Of a DNA stretch of 64,000 nt, positions 9,892 through 18,740 are shown piece after piece. The stretch is from Psychrobacter cibarius (GTDB lineage Bacteria; Pseudomonadota; Gammaproteobacteria; Pseudomonadales; Moraxellaceae): NCBI RefSeq assembly GCF_016107535.1, contig NZ_JABASQ010000002.1:248001-312000 (forward strand), in the 5' to 3' direction. A model generated the notes under the pieces. The model saw only the letters and a list, made by a program, of their open reading frames with translations. It ran no database searches and was not told the DNA's origin. The translations under genes were made by a program, and so were the position numbers. Positions within the stretch are counted from its first letter, which is position 1. Each line of letters begins with the position of its first letter.

Positions 9892-10875
9892 TTAATTAAC
9901 TTCTATATTGTTATCGACATTGCTGGCGTCAATATTGTCGTCGTGAATATTGTATAAACCCGTCGACAAATAACGATCGCCGCGATCACAGACAATAAAG
10001 GCGATGACAGCATCAGGGTTTTCTTTAGCGACTTGTACGGCAGCCCATGCTGCAGCACCTGATGAAACGCCCGCGAAAATACCTTCGGTTTTGGCCAGTT
10101 TGCGCATATAAACTTCTGCGATACGCTGATCCACATCCATGATTTCATCAACCAAATCTGCGTTAAAGATACCCGGCATGTAAGCTGCAGGCCAGCGGCG
10201 AATACCAGCAATCGAAGCTTCTTCATCAGGCTGTAGTCCAATGATTTTGATATCTGGATTTTGTTCTTTGAGGTATTGCGATACACCAGTAATGGTACCA
10301 GTGGTGCCCATTGAGCTAATAAAATGAGTGATTTTTCCTGCCGTTTGCGCCCACAGTTCAGGCCCTGTGGTCAGGTAATGGGCATGACTGTTATCAGGGT
10401 TATTAAACTGATCTAATACGATGCCTTTGCCATCTGCTTGCATTTGCAGCGCCAAATCGCGTGCGGCTTCCATGCCTTCATCCACCTCGATTAACGTCGC
10501 ACCATACGCAATCATGGCGTCTTTGCGCTCTTGAGTTGAATTGGTTGGCATCAGTAGCGTTATCGGATAGCCACGCATCGCCGCGACCATGGCTAACGCG
10601 ATACCAGTGTTGCCACTCGTGGCTTCAATCAGCATGTCGCCCGCTTTGATGTCACCGCGCTGTTCTGCTTGATAAATCATATTAAAAGCAGGACGATCTT
10701 TAACAGAGCCCGCTGGATTGTTACCTTCAAGCTTGGCCAGTAACGCAGCACCATTGGTCAGCTGCTCTTGCTCAGGTAAGCGCTGTAATTTAACCAATGG
10801 CGTCTGACCGACGCAATCAGCAAGTTTGATGACTTGAGTAATGAAATTAGAGTTGGAGATAGCCGTTGCGGACAT
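9892..10875 (-). CDS. cysM: Cysteine synthase B (O-acetylserine sulfhydrylase) CysM
   Basis: PLP enzyme that condenses O-acetylserine with sulfide or thiosulfate to form cysteine. It is 327 residues. The PLP lysine is in NPAGSVKDRPAFNM near residue 59. EATSGNTGIALAM binds the phosphate and substrate carboxylate, and SMGTTGTITG with GVSSGAAAWAA completes the cofactor site. The fold-type II pattern and the RRWPAAYMPGIF stretch favour CysM over CysK. AAGGA sits 8 bases before ATG 10875. The gene is divergent from the GacS/BarA-like kinase with 513 bases between, an arrangement known in Pseudomonadales. The last 20 residues (DNIDASNVDNNIEVN) are a polar tail. Confidence 0.94.
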   Translation of the reverse strand: MSATAISNSNFITQVIKLADCVGQTPLVKLQRLPEQEQLTNGAALLAKLEGNNPAGSVKDRPAFNMIYQAEQRGDIKAGDMLIEATSGNTGIALAMVAAMRGYPITLLMPTNSTQERKDAMIAYGATLIEVDEGMEAARDLALQMQADGKGIVLDQFNNPDNSHAHYLTTGPELWAQTAGKITHFISSMGTTGTITGVSQYLKEQNPDIKIIGLQPDEEASIAGIRRWPAAYMPGIFNADLVDEIMDVDQRIAEVYMRKLAKTEGIFAGVSSGAAAWAAVQVAKENPDAVIAFIVCDRGDRYLSTGLYNIHDDNIDASNVDNNIEVN

Positions 10876-11388
10876 AAAGTATCCTTGTTAATTTTTAAAA
10901 TTGATTTTTAATTACCGTTTATTTTTTAATTGTCATTTTGATTTTTGAATAAATATCTTGATACGGCTGCTATTGAGTGAAGTGAGTGATTTGATCGTTA
11001 ATGACATTTCTGTCGCTTTAACGAAATAGCAATAAATGAAAAGTTGCGTCATTATATCATTTTGTTTTTGGCTACGCTGAAGGCATCAAGAGATTTTGGT
11101 AAATGAGTGGTGTTTAAAAAGGGCTGGACAGTTAAAATGCCTTTGCGTCATAGCCACTCACCATGATCGATGAAATGCGTTATAGTTATGGCAATATATA
11201 GGTACGGCAATAACAAGAACCATTAAATTTTATCATGGGTAGGCAGTTATTATTTTTAAAATGACGATAGCTTTGAAATGAGAATAGCTTTGAAATGAGC
11301 ACAGCCCCTAAAAAAATTATGATTGGCTAACACCGCTTACCGCCGCTATTGATTCATAGTGCAATTTTCTGTAGAGAGTAAAGCTAGC
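10876..11388. other. Divergent intergenic region, cysM / hybrid kinase
   Basis: 513 bases carrying both divergent promoters, not assigned to exact hexamers. Near 11267-11299 there are two copies of a 16-base unit, ATAGCTTTGAAATGAG, at a 17-base period, close to the kinase start. A GTG at 11359 is in frame with the kinase but has no ribosome-binding site. No RNA gene was recognised. Confidence 0.5.
11267..11299. repeat. Two-copy 16 bp direct repeat
   Basis: ATAGCTTTGAAATGAG occurs at 11267-11282 and again at 11284-11299, identical in both copies. It lies about 90 bases upstream of the kinase ATG, where an activator or repressor could bind. Function is inferred only from position. Confidence 0.7.
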
Positions 11389-14300
11389 ATGGCATACAAA
11401 AAACGTTTTGATACTAGCAGTGCGTATGGCCAGTTGATTATATTGGTGTTTCTACCCATTTGTATCTTGGCAGCGGTGGGCGGTATTTTGGTCTTTTATG
11501 AGACCATGCGTGCCAGCAATTCCGAACAAGAAGTATTGGCGGAGGCGGTGCTGATTCGTTATACCCCAGCGATTGCAGAGCTAATCCCTGAGCTGTTAGC
11601 GCAAGAGCGCCAGCAAGCAGACGGCGAACCCAATGCTGATGGCGAAGTCAGAGCAAATGATGCCACTCAAACGACCATCACGAAGCTTGAGGAAATTCAA
11701 GATAAGCTGGGTCGTATGCAGTCCGAGCAACATGTACAGCGAATTGCGATCATCAATGAAAGTAATCAGGTGCTCGCCGCAGTCGGTTATGGACTGAACG
11801 AAGCATGGCCTGCAATAGACACAACAAAGAATTTTTTATCGCAGCAACCAACGCCTATTGGAACCGCTTATGGCAGTGTATTAGGAGAGTTTGAAGGACA
11901 AAAACTGTGGCTGCTCGTCGATATGGACAATGAACCACTCTATATCGCCCGCTACCGTATCGCCATGGCATTAGTGATTACCGGCTTGTTCACCATTTTG
12001 ATTTTATTGCTGAGTTTAAACATTTATTCAAAGCGCTGGATAGCACCAATTTATGAGCTGCGTTTGCAGTTGCAGCGTACCCATGTCGACAATTTGTATC
12101 AGCCTATTCCCGTTGAGTCAGATGGTGAGCTAAACTTATTGCAGCAAGACTTGGTCAAAACGTTACGCCGCTTGCATAGGAGTTTTCAGGAATTAAAAGA
12201 CCATGCCGAGCAAACCGAGGATGATTTGCGCCTTGCGTTTGATGAGATGGAAATGCAAAACATCTCTATTCGTAATGCACGTGATGCGGCAATTTCAACC
12301 AGCCAAGCCAAATCGGCGTTTTTGGCGAATATTAGCCACGAGCTGCGCACGCCATTAAACAGTATCGATGGCTTTATCAATTTGCTAGCAAGGCATGGCG
12401 AATTGAATCCTGAACAAGATTTGTACGTGCAAACCATACGTAAGTCATCAGCACACTTGCTTGCCTTGGTTAACGATGTTTTGGATTTCTCTAAGATTGA
12501 AGCAGGCAAGCTGGTACTTGACCGTCATGAGTTTGACCTTTATGACACCATTTATGACGTGGTCGATATGCTTTCGCCTGTATCCGCAGAAAAAGGTCTG
12601 CGCATGGCGGTGCTGTTTTATAATGATGTGCCGATGCGTATCAATGGCGATGCCCTGCGCCTCAAGCAAGTATTGACCAATATCGTCGGCAATGCGATTA
12701 AATTTACCGACAGTGGCGATGTGGTGGTGCGTGTCAGCTTGGATGATCATCGTGATAATTATCTCATGATCAGTGTGCAAGACAGCGGTAAGGGCATCTC
12801 TTTAGCTGATCAAAAGATGCTGTTCCAAAGCTTTAGCCAAGGTGACCCTTCAATCACTCGTCAGTATGGCGGCACAGGGTTGGGGCTCGTTATCTCCAAG
12901 CAATTAACGCGGCTGATGGGCGGTGATATTGGCTTTCATGATAACGCTCAAGAGAATATTGCCAATCAGGGCGCGACGTTTTGGTTTCGGATGCCAGCAC
13001 ATGTCGATGTGTTGGAAGCCGCTACTGGTCAGACAATTGAGCTACCGGTCTTGGCTCCATTGGCGAGTGAGACCGATGAGTTTAATGTATTGGTATGGAT
13101 CAATCATACCGCCTCTATCCAAGTGCTCAAAGCCAGCTTGCAATATTTGCCGATTAAATTGACCCAAGCCAACTCCTTACCGGGCGTACTTGAGTCATTA
13201 AAAGAGCATGGTAATTATTGGGATTGGGTCATCGTCGATGATGATACCCAAGACGATATGATGGCGTTACTCAAACAAATTCGTCTGCATTACCAAGGCA
13301 AGCTTGCGGTATTTGGTTATCAAGTTGCTGCCGATCAAGCATTACTAAATCGTTATCATGCCAATATTTTGTATGAACCTTTAGACAAAAGACAGCTCTA
13401 TGCCATGCTCGACACCCAAAATCGCAGTACCAAAAAAAGCGTGCAAGAACCGCGCTGGACAGGGGTGACGGTACTGGCAGTCGACGATCATCTGCCCAAT
13501 TTGTTGGTGCTCGATGCATTACTTAGTGAGCTTGGTATTCAGGTCATCACAGCGAGTAGTGGTTTTGACGCCATAGAAATTATCAGCAAACAACAAACCA
13601 AAAATCTTAAAACCACAAAGAATGATAAGCAAAGTCTGTCGAATAAAACGCAAATCTCTAAAGCTGAAACGCGCGATGAGGTGAATAAAAAATCAAATAG
13701 TACGCTTTATGAAGAGATGAATACCGATGATAAAGTCGCTATTCAGGATAAAGGACATATTGATCTAATATTCATGGACATCCAAATGCCGCGTATGTCA
13801 GGGCATGAAGCCGCAAGACAAATTCGTAATATTGAAAATGATGATAACCGTATCCCGATTATTGCGTTGACTGCACATGGTTTGGCTGATGAGCGAGACA
13901 AACTGATCGCCAGTGGCATTAATGACTATGTAGGTAAACCCATTAGCCAGCCTCAGTTGTTACAAGTGCTGCAAAAATGGCTTGGACGCACAACGACAAT
14001 GCCGCAGTTAACAGCGTTGCCTGCTACCAATCTGCACAGTACGGATGTGCACAATACTGATGTGCAGGTTATCGATTTATCAAAAGAGAATTCACACTCT
14101 ACCGACTCACAAAATAGGGAGGCTGAAACGTATTCAACGTGGCCATCAGACTCTACAACCATTGCTTATCCTATGGTGAAAGGGGATGAAAATAACCGTC
14201 ATAGCGGTTCTAATACAATCAATCAGCCAAAAATAACGCGTCCTTTATCATTGAAGAAAATTCGTGATAATTACTTGCGAGATAGCCAACCTCGTGAGGA

Positions 14301-14937
14301 TTATAGACGCGAAACACCGCGCGACACCCAGCCACGCTATGAAAACTTACGCTTATATAAACAAGGACAGTCGCCACTATTAAAGCCATCGGAAACACCG
14401 ATAAATAGTGCTCACGATGGAGTGGCAATGCCTACAGACTCCCACACATATGCGCAAGAAACAAAGGGTTGGGACAGCAGTCACCACCATTTAAGCCATC
14501 ACTCTTTGGGGGCTAATGAAGGTGATGGGTTTGCTATTTTAGATTGGCAAGACGCGTTGACCCGCTCAGCGAATAAGCCCGACTTGGCAGCCAAGCTTAT
14601 CATTATGATGCTCGATACTATTAATGATGAAAAGCAGGCGCTGACGCAAGCGTGGGACGCCCGTGATCGCAGTATGCTAGCGCAAATTGCCCATCGCATC
14701 TTAGGCGGCAGTCGTTATACTGGTGTGCCGCAATTACGTCAGGCCAGTCAAGACCTAGAAGATAAATGCTTGCTGAATGTCCAACACACCACCCCTGCGC
14801 AGTTTGCCATGCTTGAGCCATATTATGCCGCATTAATAACAGCGTTAAATAATTTGCAGGCGCTGGATTTATCAGCCTATCCTCAGCTCAATTATCATCG
14901 TTTGAGTGAAAATGATATGACGTGGAAAATGATTTAG
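11389..14937 (+). CDS. gacS: Hybrid sensor histidine kinase, GacS/BarA-like
   Basis: Tripartite membrane sensor kinase, 1182 residues from ATG 11389. The start is chosen for the GAGAG about 11 bases upstream; a GTG at 11359 would add 10 residues. TM1 is about 10-38, a periplasmic segment follows, TM2 is about 190-212, then HAMP. The HisKA H-box NISHELRTPLN has its His at 317. The ATPase boxes are NIVGNAIKFT, DSGKGI and GGTGLGLVISKQL. A degenerate receiver-like stretch follows, then a true receiver with VDDH and the phospho-acceptor Asp797 in FMDIQMPRMSG. A C-terminal Hpt domain has His1102 in AHRILGGSR. The true receiver carries an inserted polar loop of about 55 residues, and a 170-residue disordered linker precedes Hpt. 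Synteny with cysM-rlmD-relA matches Pseudomonas gacS. The partner GacA is not in the window. Confidence 0.88.
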   Translation: MAYKKRFDTSSAYGQLIILVFLPICILAAVGGILVFYETMRASNSEQEVLAEAVLIRYTPAIAELIPELLAQERQQADGEPNADGEVRANDATQTTITKLEEIQDKLGRMQSEQHVQRIAIINESNQVLAAVGYGLNEAWPAIDTTKNFLSQQPTPIGTAYGSVLGEFEGQKLWLLVDMDNEPLYIARYRIAMALVITGLFTILILLLSLNIYSKRWIAPIYELRLQLQRTHVDNLYQPIPVESDGELNLLQQDLVKTLRRLHRSFQELKDHAEQTEDDLRLAFDEMEMQNISIRNARDAAISTSQAKSAFLANISHELRTPLNSIDGFINLLARHGELNPEQDLYVQTIRKSSAHLLALVNDVLDFSKIEAGKLVLDRHEFDLYDTIYDVVDMLSPVSAEKGLRMAVLFYNDVPMRINGDALRLKQVLTNIVGNAIKFTDSGDVVVRVSLDDHRDNYLMISVQDSGKGISLADQKMLFQSFSQGDPSITRQYGGTGLGLVISKQLTRLMGGDIGFHDNAQENIANQGATFWFRMPAHVDVLEAATGQTIELPVLAPLASETDEFNVLVWINHTASIQVLKASLQYLPIKLTQANSLPGVLESLKEHGNYWDWVIVDDDTQDDMMALLKQIRLHYQGKLAVFGYQVAADQALLNRYHANILYEPLDKRQLYAMLDTQNRSTKKSVQEPRWTGVTVLAVDDHLPNLLVLDALLSELGIQVITASSGFDAIEIISKQQTKNLKTTKNDKQSLSNKTQISKAETRDEVNKKSNSTLYEEMNTDDKVAIQDKGHIDLIFMDIQMPRMSGHEAARQIRNIENDDNRIPIIALTAHGLADERDKLIASGINDYVGKPISQPQLLQVLQKWLGRTTTMPQLTALPATNLHSTDVHNTDVQVIDLSKENSHSTDSQNREAETYSTWPSDSTTIAYPMVKGDENNRHSGSNTINQPKITRPLSLKKIRDNYLRDSQPREDYRRETPRDTQPRYENLRLYKQGQSPLLKPSETPINSAHDGVAMPTDSHTYAQETKGWDSSHHHLSHHSLGANEGDGFAILDWQDALTRSANKPDLAAKLIIMMLDTINDEKQALTQAWDARDRSMLAQIAHRILGGSRYTGVPQLRQASQDLEDKCLLNVQHTTPAQFAMLEPYYAALITALNNLQALDLSAYPQLNYHRLSENDMTWKMI

Positions 14938-15098
14938 AAGTGATGGTTTTATGACATAAATGGTGAATCGAATCGTTGCAGTCAGTTATTGATGAGGTAG
15001 CGTCGTAACAAGGCTGTTAATATTGTTGCCATCAGCTTTAGACGTATCGGCATCGTATTTAGATGCCATTTCTATTTTATTCATGAATAAGGATTGTT

Positions 15099-15911
15099 AT
15101 GAACGCGATTGCCACTTACCAATATGAAACCTTACAAGTTAGTATGACCGACAATATACTCACGGTAACCTTAAATCGCCCACACAAAAAAAATGCCATG
15201 AGCTTTAAAGTGGTGAAAGAGTTGATTGCTGTCGCAGAACGCATTGGTAAAGATAAAACGATACGTGCGGTGATTTTAAATGGTGCTGAAGGCACGTTTT
15301 GTGCGGGCATAGACTTGGGTGATTTGAATCATCCAAAAAATCAAGCGTTCGCCGTTTGGGAGCTGGTCAAACCGTGGCAGAGCTCATTCCAGCGTGTTTG
15401 TCTGGTATGGCGCGATGTGCCTGTACCAGTCATTGCCGTACTAGAAGGCTATTGTATCGGTGCAGGGCTTCAGCTAGCGCTGGCTTGCGATGTGCGTATC
15501 AGTCATCCAGATTGCAAACTGTCTATTATGGAAGCTAAGTGGGGGCTGGTACCAGACATGGGTTTGACGCAATCGGCGTTTGGCGTGGTACGTGAAGATG
15601 TGCTAAAAGAGCTTGCCATGAGTGCACGTATCGTGACTGCCAGTGAGGGCAAAGCATTGGGTCTTGTCAGCCATTGCAATGAAGCGCCACTTGAGCAGGC
15701 GCAAGAGCTCGCTGCCGAATTTGCAGAGCGCTCTCCTGATGCGGTGTTGGCGAGTAAGCGTGTGGTCAACGCTATGTTCCAGCAGCCAGCCACTACTTTA
15801 TATAAAGAAAAAGTATGGCAGCTTAAAATGATGCTCGGTCGTAATCGCAAGCTTGCGTTAAGAAAAGCCAAGCAAGCCAGTACGGCATTTGGTAAGCGCC
15901 AGTTCCGCTAA
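15099..15911 (+). CDS. Crotonase-family enoyl-CoA hydratase/isomerase
   Basis: 270-residue member of the enoyl-CoA hydratase/isomerase superfamily, acting on an acyl-CoA thioester in the cytoplasm. Oxyanion-hole motifs are present: GTFCAGIDLGDL near residue 69 and EGYCIGAGLQLALACDVRI near 117. MEAKWGLVPDMG near 145 holds a Glu at the second catalytic position. The first catalytic Glu of classical hydratase (GGxCEL) is replaced by Gln here (GAGLQL), so isomerase or another activity is as likely as hydratase. AAGGA sits 8 bases before the ATG. It stands alone between the kinase and an efflux pump with no beta-oxidation genes nearby, so the substrate is unknown. Confidence 0.85.
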   Translation: MNAIATYQYETLQVSMTDNILTVTLNRPHKKNAMSFKVVKELIAVAERIGKDKTIRAVILNGAEGTFCAGIDLGDLNHPKNQAFAVWELVKPWQSSFQRVCLVWRDVPVPVIAVLEGYCIGAGLQLALACDVRISHPDCKLSIMEAKWGLVPDMGLTQSAFGVVREDVLKELAMSARIVTASEGKALGLVSHCNEAPLEQAQELAAEFAERSPDAVLASKRVVNAMFQQPATTLYKEKVWQLKMMLGRNRKLALRKAKQASTAFGKRQFR

Positions 15912-16228
15912 ATATCTTTTACTAATTATGCCGCTATGCTGACGCTCAGACCTATTTTGACAAATTATTGTGATTGTTTTTAGTTGTTATTGTTTGTTTT
16001 ATTCACGTCATACCTCTATTGAAATGTGAGCGGATAGTACGATATAACACTGTCCACTTGCGCCGCTGTATGCAAATGTGCACTAATGGTGGCAATGACC
16101 CTTGTTTTCAGTATTGAGTAAAGACCAAATATTAAAGACAATGGAAGCCTGAATACTACAATAACAATCACTAGAGTGTATTGAACCTTTATAACGATTT
16201 AATACACTCTATATAAAATGGTCTGAAT
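15912..16228. other. Intergenic region before the Bcr/CflA gene
   Basis: 317 bases between two plus-strand genes. It should contain the efflux-gene promoter. A short inverted pair around 16170-16210 (AGTGTATTGAA ... AATACACTCTAT) could be an operator or hairpin just upstream of the start. Nothing else was recognised. Confidence 0.4.
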
Positions 16229-17488
16229 ATGTCTGCTCCAAAATCCTCTCTACCCAATCGACCCATTGCTTCTGAGCGCGTACGCTCTGCTGATTTGCCT
16301 GTTGCATGGATTATGATGCTTGGACTTATCGTGGCAGTGGGGCCATTGTCTATTGATATGTATCTGCCTGCATTACCATCGATGGCAGATGACTTTGGTG
16401 TCTCCACAGCCTTTATGGCCAACTCTGTTCCTGCTTATTTTTTAGGCTTGGTATTTGGCCAGCTATTTTATGGTCCATTTAGTGATCGTGTTGGTCGCGT
16501 TAAGCCTTTATATATCGGCATGACGCTATATGTCATCGCCTCCATTGTTTGTGCGACTACTAATAACGAGTATGTATTATTCGTTGGGCGGACGATGCAA
16601 GCGCTTGGTGCGTGTGTCGGCGCGGTGGTCACTCGTGCTGCGATTCGCGATCGATTGACTGCCAAACAAACCGCAAAAGCCTTTTCTATTATGATTTTGG
16701 TGATGGGTTTAGCGCCGATATTAGCCCCATCGCTTGGTGCGCTATTTCTACAGTTTTTTAGCTGGCACTCTATTTTTTGGTTTTTGGCTGCTTTTGGCAC
16801 GTTGAATTTATTACTCACAAAGTTTTTCTTCTTTGAAACGTTGACGGAAGAAAATCGTAATGTACGTCCTGCAAGAGAAGTACTGAGTCAGTACTGGGAC
16901 TTATTAAAAGACCCGACGTTCAATTATCCAGCGATTGGTGGTGGCCTGCTAATGGGGGCGATGTTTGTTTATATCAGTTCAGCCTCTGAGTTGATTATGG
17001 ATACCTATGGGGTATCCGCAACCCACTTTGCTTGGTTATTTGGGATGAATGCTGCTGGTTTTGTGGGTTTGACTCAGCTGAATCAGTGGCTCACCAATCG
17101 CTTTCGTATTTTGAGTATTTTGCGCTTTGGTGCGATGATGCAGGTTATTTCTGCAGGCGTACTATTTGTAATAGGTCTATTTTTGGGTACTGATGCTTGG
17201 CTTCCACTGGTGCTGGCTTGTATTTTCTTCTGTATCGCAGGCTTAGGTCTGACTCAGCCCAATGCCTCTGCTATTGCGCTGGCCTTTCAAAAACGCCGAG
17301 CGGGCATGGCAAGTGCGCTACAAGGCTCGCTCATGTTTTCAGTCGGTATCTTTGGTGGATTATTATTAAACCTATTTCCAGTTAATCCCGTACTCAAAAT
17401 TGGTATTGCGATGTTCGCTTTGATGAGTCTTGGCTGTTTTTTAATTTGGCAGATAGATCGTAATTTAAATCTGGACGATGCGGAGTAA
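16229..17488 (+). CDS. Bcr/CflA-type MFS drug efflux transporter
   Basis: Inner-membrane proton-coupled transporter of the DHA1 (12-TMS) group; the Bcr/CflA branch exports bicyclomycin, chloramphenicol and other compounds. It is 419 residues with about 12 hydrophobic helices. The Bcr signature GPLSIDMYLPALPSMADDF follows TM1 (about residues 33-52). The loop 2-3 MFS motif reads FYGPFSDRVGRVKP near 80-93, and R-A-A-I-R-D-R (about 131-137) lies in TM4-5. The C-terminus is short and charged (DRNLNLDDAE). No strong Shine-Dalgarno is visible, so the start is the first in-frame ATG. A terminator follows at once. Actual substrates cannot be told from sequence. Confidence 0.92.
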   Translation: MSAPKSSLPNRPIASERVRSADLPVAWIMMLGLIVAVGPLSIDMYLPALPSMADDFGVSTAFMANSVPAYFLGLVFGQLFYGPFSDRVGRVKPLYIGMTLYVIASIVCATTNNEYVLFVGRTMQALGACVGAVVTRAAIRDRLTAKQTAKAFSIMILVMGLAPILAPSLGALFLQFFSWHSIFWFLAAFGTLNLLLTKFFFFETLTEENRNVRPAREVLSQYWDLLKDPTFNYPAIGGGLLMGAMFVYISSASELIMDTYGVSATHFAWLFGMNAAGFVGLTQLNQWLTNRFRILSILRFGAMMQVISAGVLFVIGLFLGTDAWLPLVLACIFFCIAGLGLTQPNASAIALAFQKRRAGMASALQGSLMFSVGIFGGLLLNLFPVNPVLKIGIAMFALMSLGCFLIWQIDRNLNLDDAE

Positions 17489-17523
17489 GCCAGAGACTTT
17501 ATAATTCTTGCACTAGCATCTTA

Positions 17524-17567
17524 AAAGGCATTCTTACATTGATTATGTAAGGATGCTTTTTTTGTGC
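17524..17567 (+). terminator. Terminator of the Bcr/CflA gene
   Basis: AAGGCATTCTTACAT, a five-base loop, then ATGTAAGGATGC followed by seven T. The stem is near perfect and lies 36 bases after the transporter stop. Confidence 0.88.
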
Positions 17568-17843
17568 TTTTTATTTTATTTTTTGCCTAAAAATGCTCAT
17601 AAAACAAGACCATATTACAAGTTTTCAGTCGTAAAGGTAGACTTATGTACGCCCTTAATATCCTTTATTTGCCATATATAACAAATTGTACGTAATAACT
17701 AAACATAATTATTGCAATCATAAAGTTAGGCAAGTATTATCAAACGTAACTTTCTGTAAGTAAGTATTGTGAAGATATTGCCTAACCTTGCTAGATTGTC
17801 ATTAATTAATATGTACAACCACGTGAAGCTTTAAGGGTAAATT
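17568..17843. other. Upstream region of the solute-binding/CheA-like cluster
   Basis: This holds the promoter for the five-gene signalling cluster, since a terminator closes the preceding gene. The region is strongly AT-rich with several TTATT/AATAA stretches. I could not fix -35/-10 boxes with confidence. AAGGG lies about 9 bases before ATG 17844. Confidence 0.4.
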
Positions 17844-18728
17844 ATGATGCAGTTATATCGAGTGTTACCAATTGTATTGAGTGTTGGCCTGTTTGGCTGC
17901 GGTAACTCTTCCACTCAAGAAAATGCCAATTCGACTGGTACGCCAGTAACAGAAAATAAAGATAATTTTGTCAGTAATTTGCCTGATACGGCACCAACAT
18001 TAAAGGTCGCTATGACGGGTGATTTACCACCTTTCTCATTTCAAGATGACTATGGCAATATGCAGGGCACGGACGTTGATTCCATTAGAGCTATCGGCGA
18101 GGAGCAAGGCTTTAAAGTCGAGTTTTATAAAGAAACTTGGCAAGATATGTTCGATAGTGTGGAGTCAGGAAAACGTGATTTAGCTATTTCTGGTATCTCT
18201 TATAAAGATGATCGTGCGGTAAGATATGGTCTATCAACGCCTTACTTTTTTAACCCAGCTACCATCATGTACTTGGAAGGTAAGTTTGATATCAAAGGCT
18301 TAAACGATATAAAGGGTCTAAAAACTGGTACGTTGGCAGGTTCTAAAGAAGAAGATACTCTAAAACAGATGGGTAGCTCGGTTGAGTTGGTTTCAAGATC
18401 TACTGCATTTTTGGCTTATCAGGACTTAGTACAAGGTAAGACTGATGTTTTCTTATACGACATGCCAGTGCTGCAGTACATCATAAAAGGTTATCCAGAA
18501 CATAAAGTGAAGATTGTACCTTATGAAGCGGCAGACGCACCTTCAGCGCAACAAGTCGTATTAATGGCAAAAGAAAATACTCAGTTGATTAATACGGTTA
18601 ATGAGGGTATTGCTAAACTGAAAGCAAAAGGGACATTTAAGGAAATTGAAGCGCGCTGGTTAGGTGAGGCTGTACCTGCATCTGCTGATAAGAGCAATTC
18701 TGATACTAATACTACGCAATTGAACTAA
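17844..18728 (+). CDS. Solute-binding lipoprotein, family 3 (amino-acid type)
   Basis: Periplasmic-type binding protein anchored as a lipoprotein. Residues 1-19 form a lipoprotein signal ending in the lipobox LFGC, with Cys19 or 20 depending on which of the two initial Met codons is used. An Asn/Thr/Ser-rich linker follows to about 50. The SBP_bac_3 fold starts at LKVAMTGDLPPFSFQDDYG and continues through GTDVDSIRAIGEEQGF, AISGISYKDDRAVRYGLSTPYF and GLKTGTLAGSKEEDTLKQMG. It is 294 residues. No permease or ATPase gene is adjacent. Instead, 12 bases downstream starts a membrane CheA-like kinase, so I infer a sensing role, handing ligand-bound state to the kinase, rather than uptake. Ligand unknown; polar amino acids are typical of the family. 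Confidence 0.85.
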   Translation: MMQLYRVLPIVLSVGLFGCGNSSTQENANSTGTPVTENKDNFVSNLPDTAPTLKVAMTGDLPPFSFQDDYGNMQGTDVDSIRAIGEEQGFKVEFYKETWQDMFDSVESGKRDLAISGISYKDDRAVRYGLSTPYFFNPATIMYLEGKFDIKGLNDIKGLKTGTLAGSKEEDTLKQMGSSVELVSRSTAFLAYQDLVQGKTDVFLYDMPVLQYIIKGYPEHKVKIVPYEAADAPSAQQVVLMAKENTQLINTVNEGIAKLKAKGTFKEIEARWLGEAVPASADKSNSDTNTTQLN

Positions 18729-18740
18729 GGAATTCTGAAG

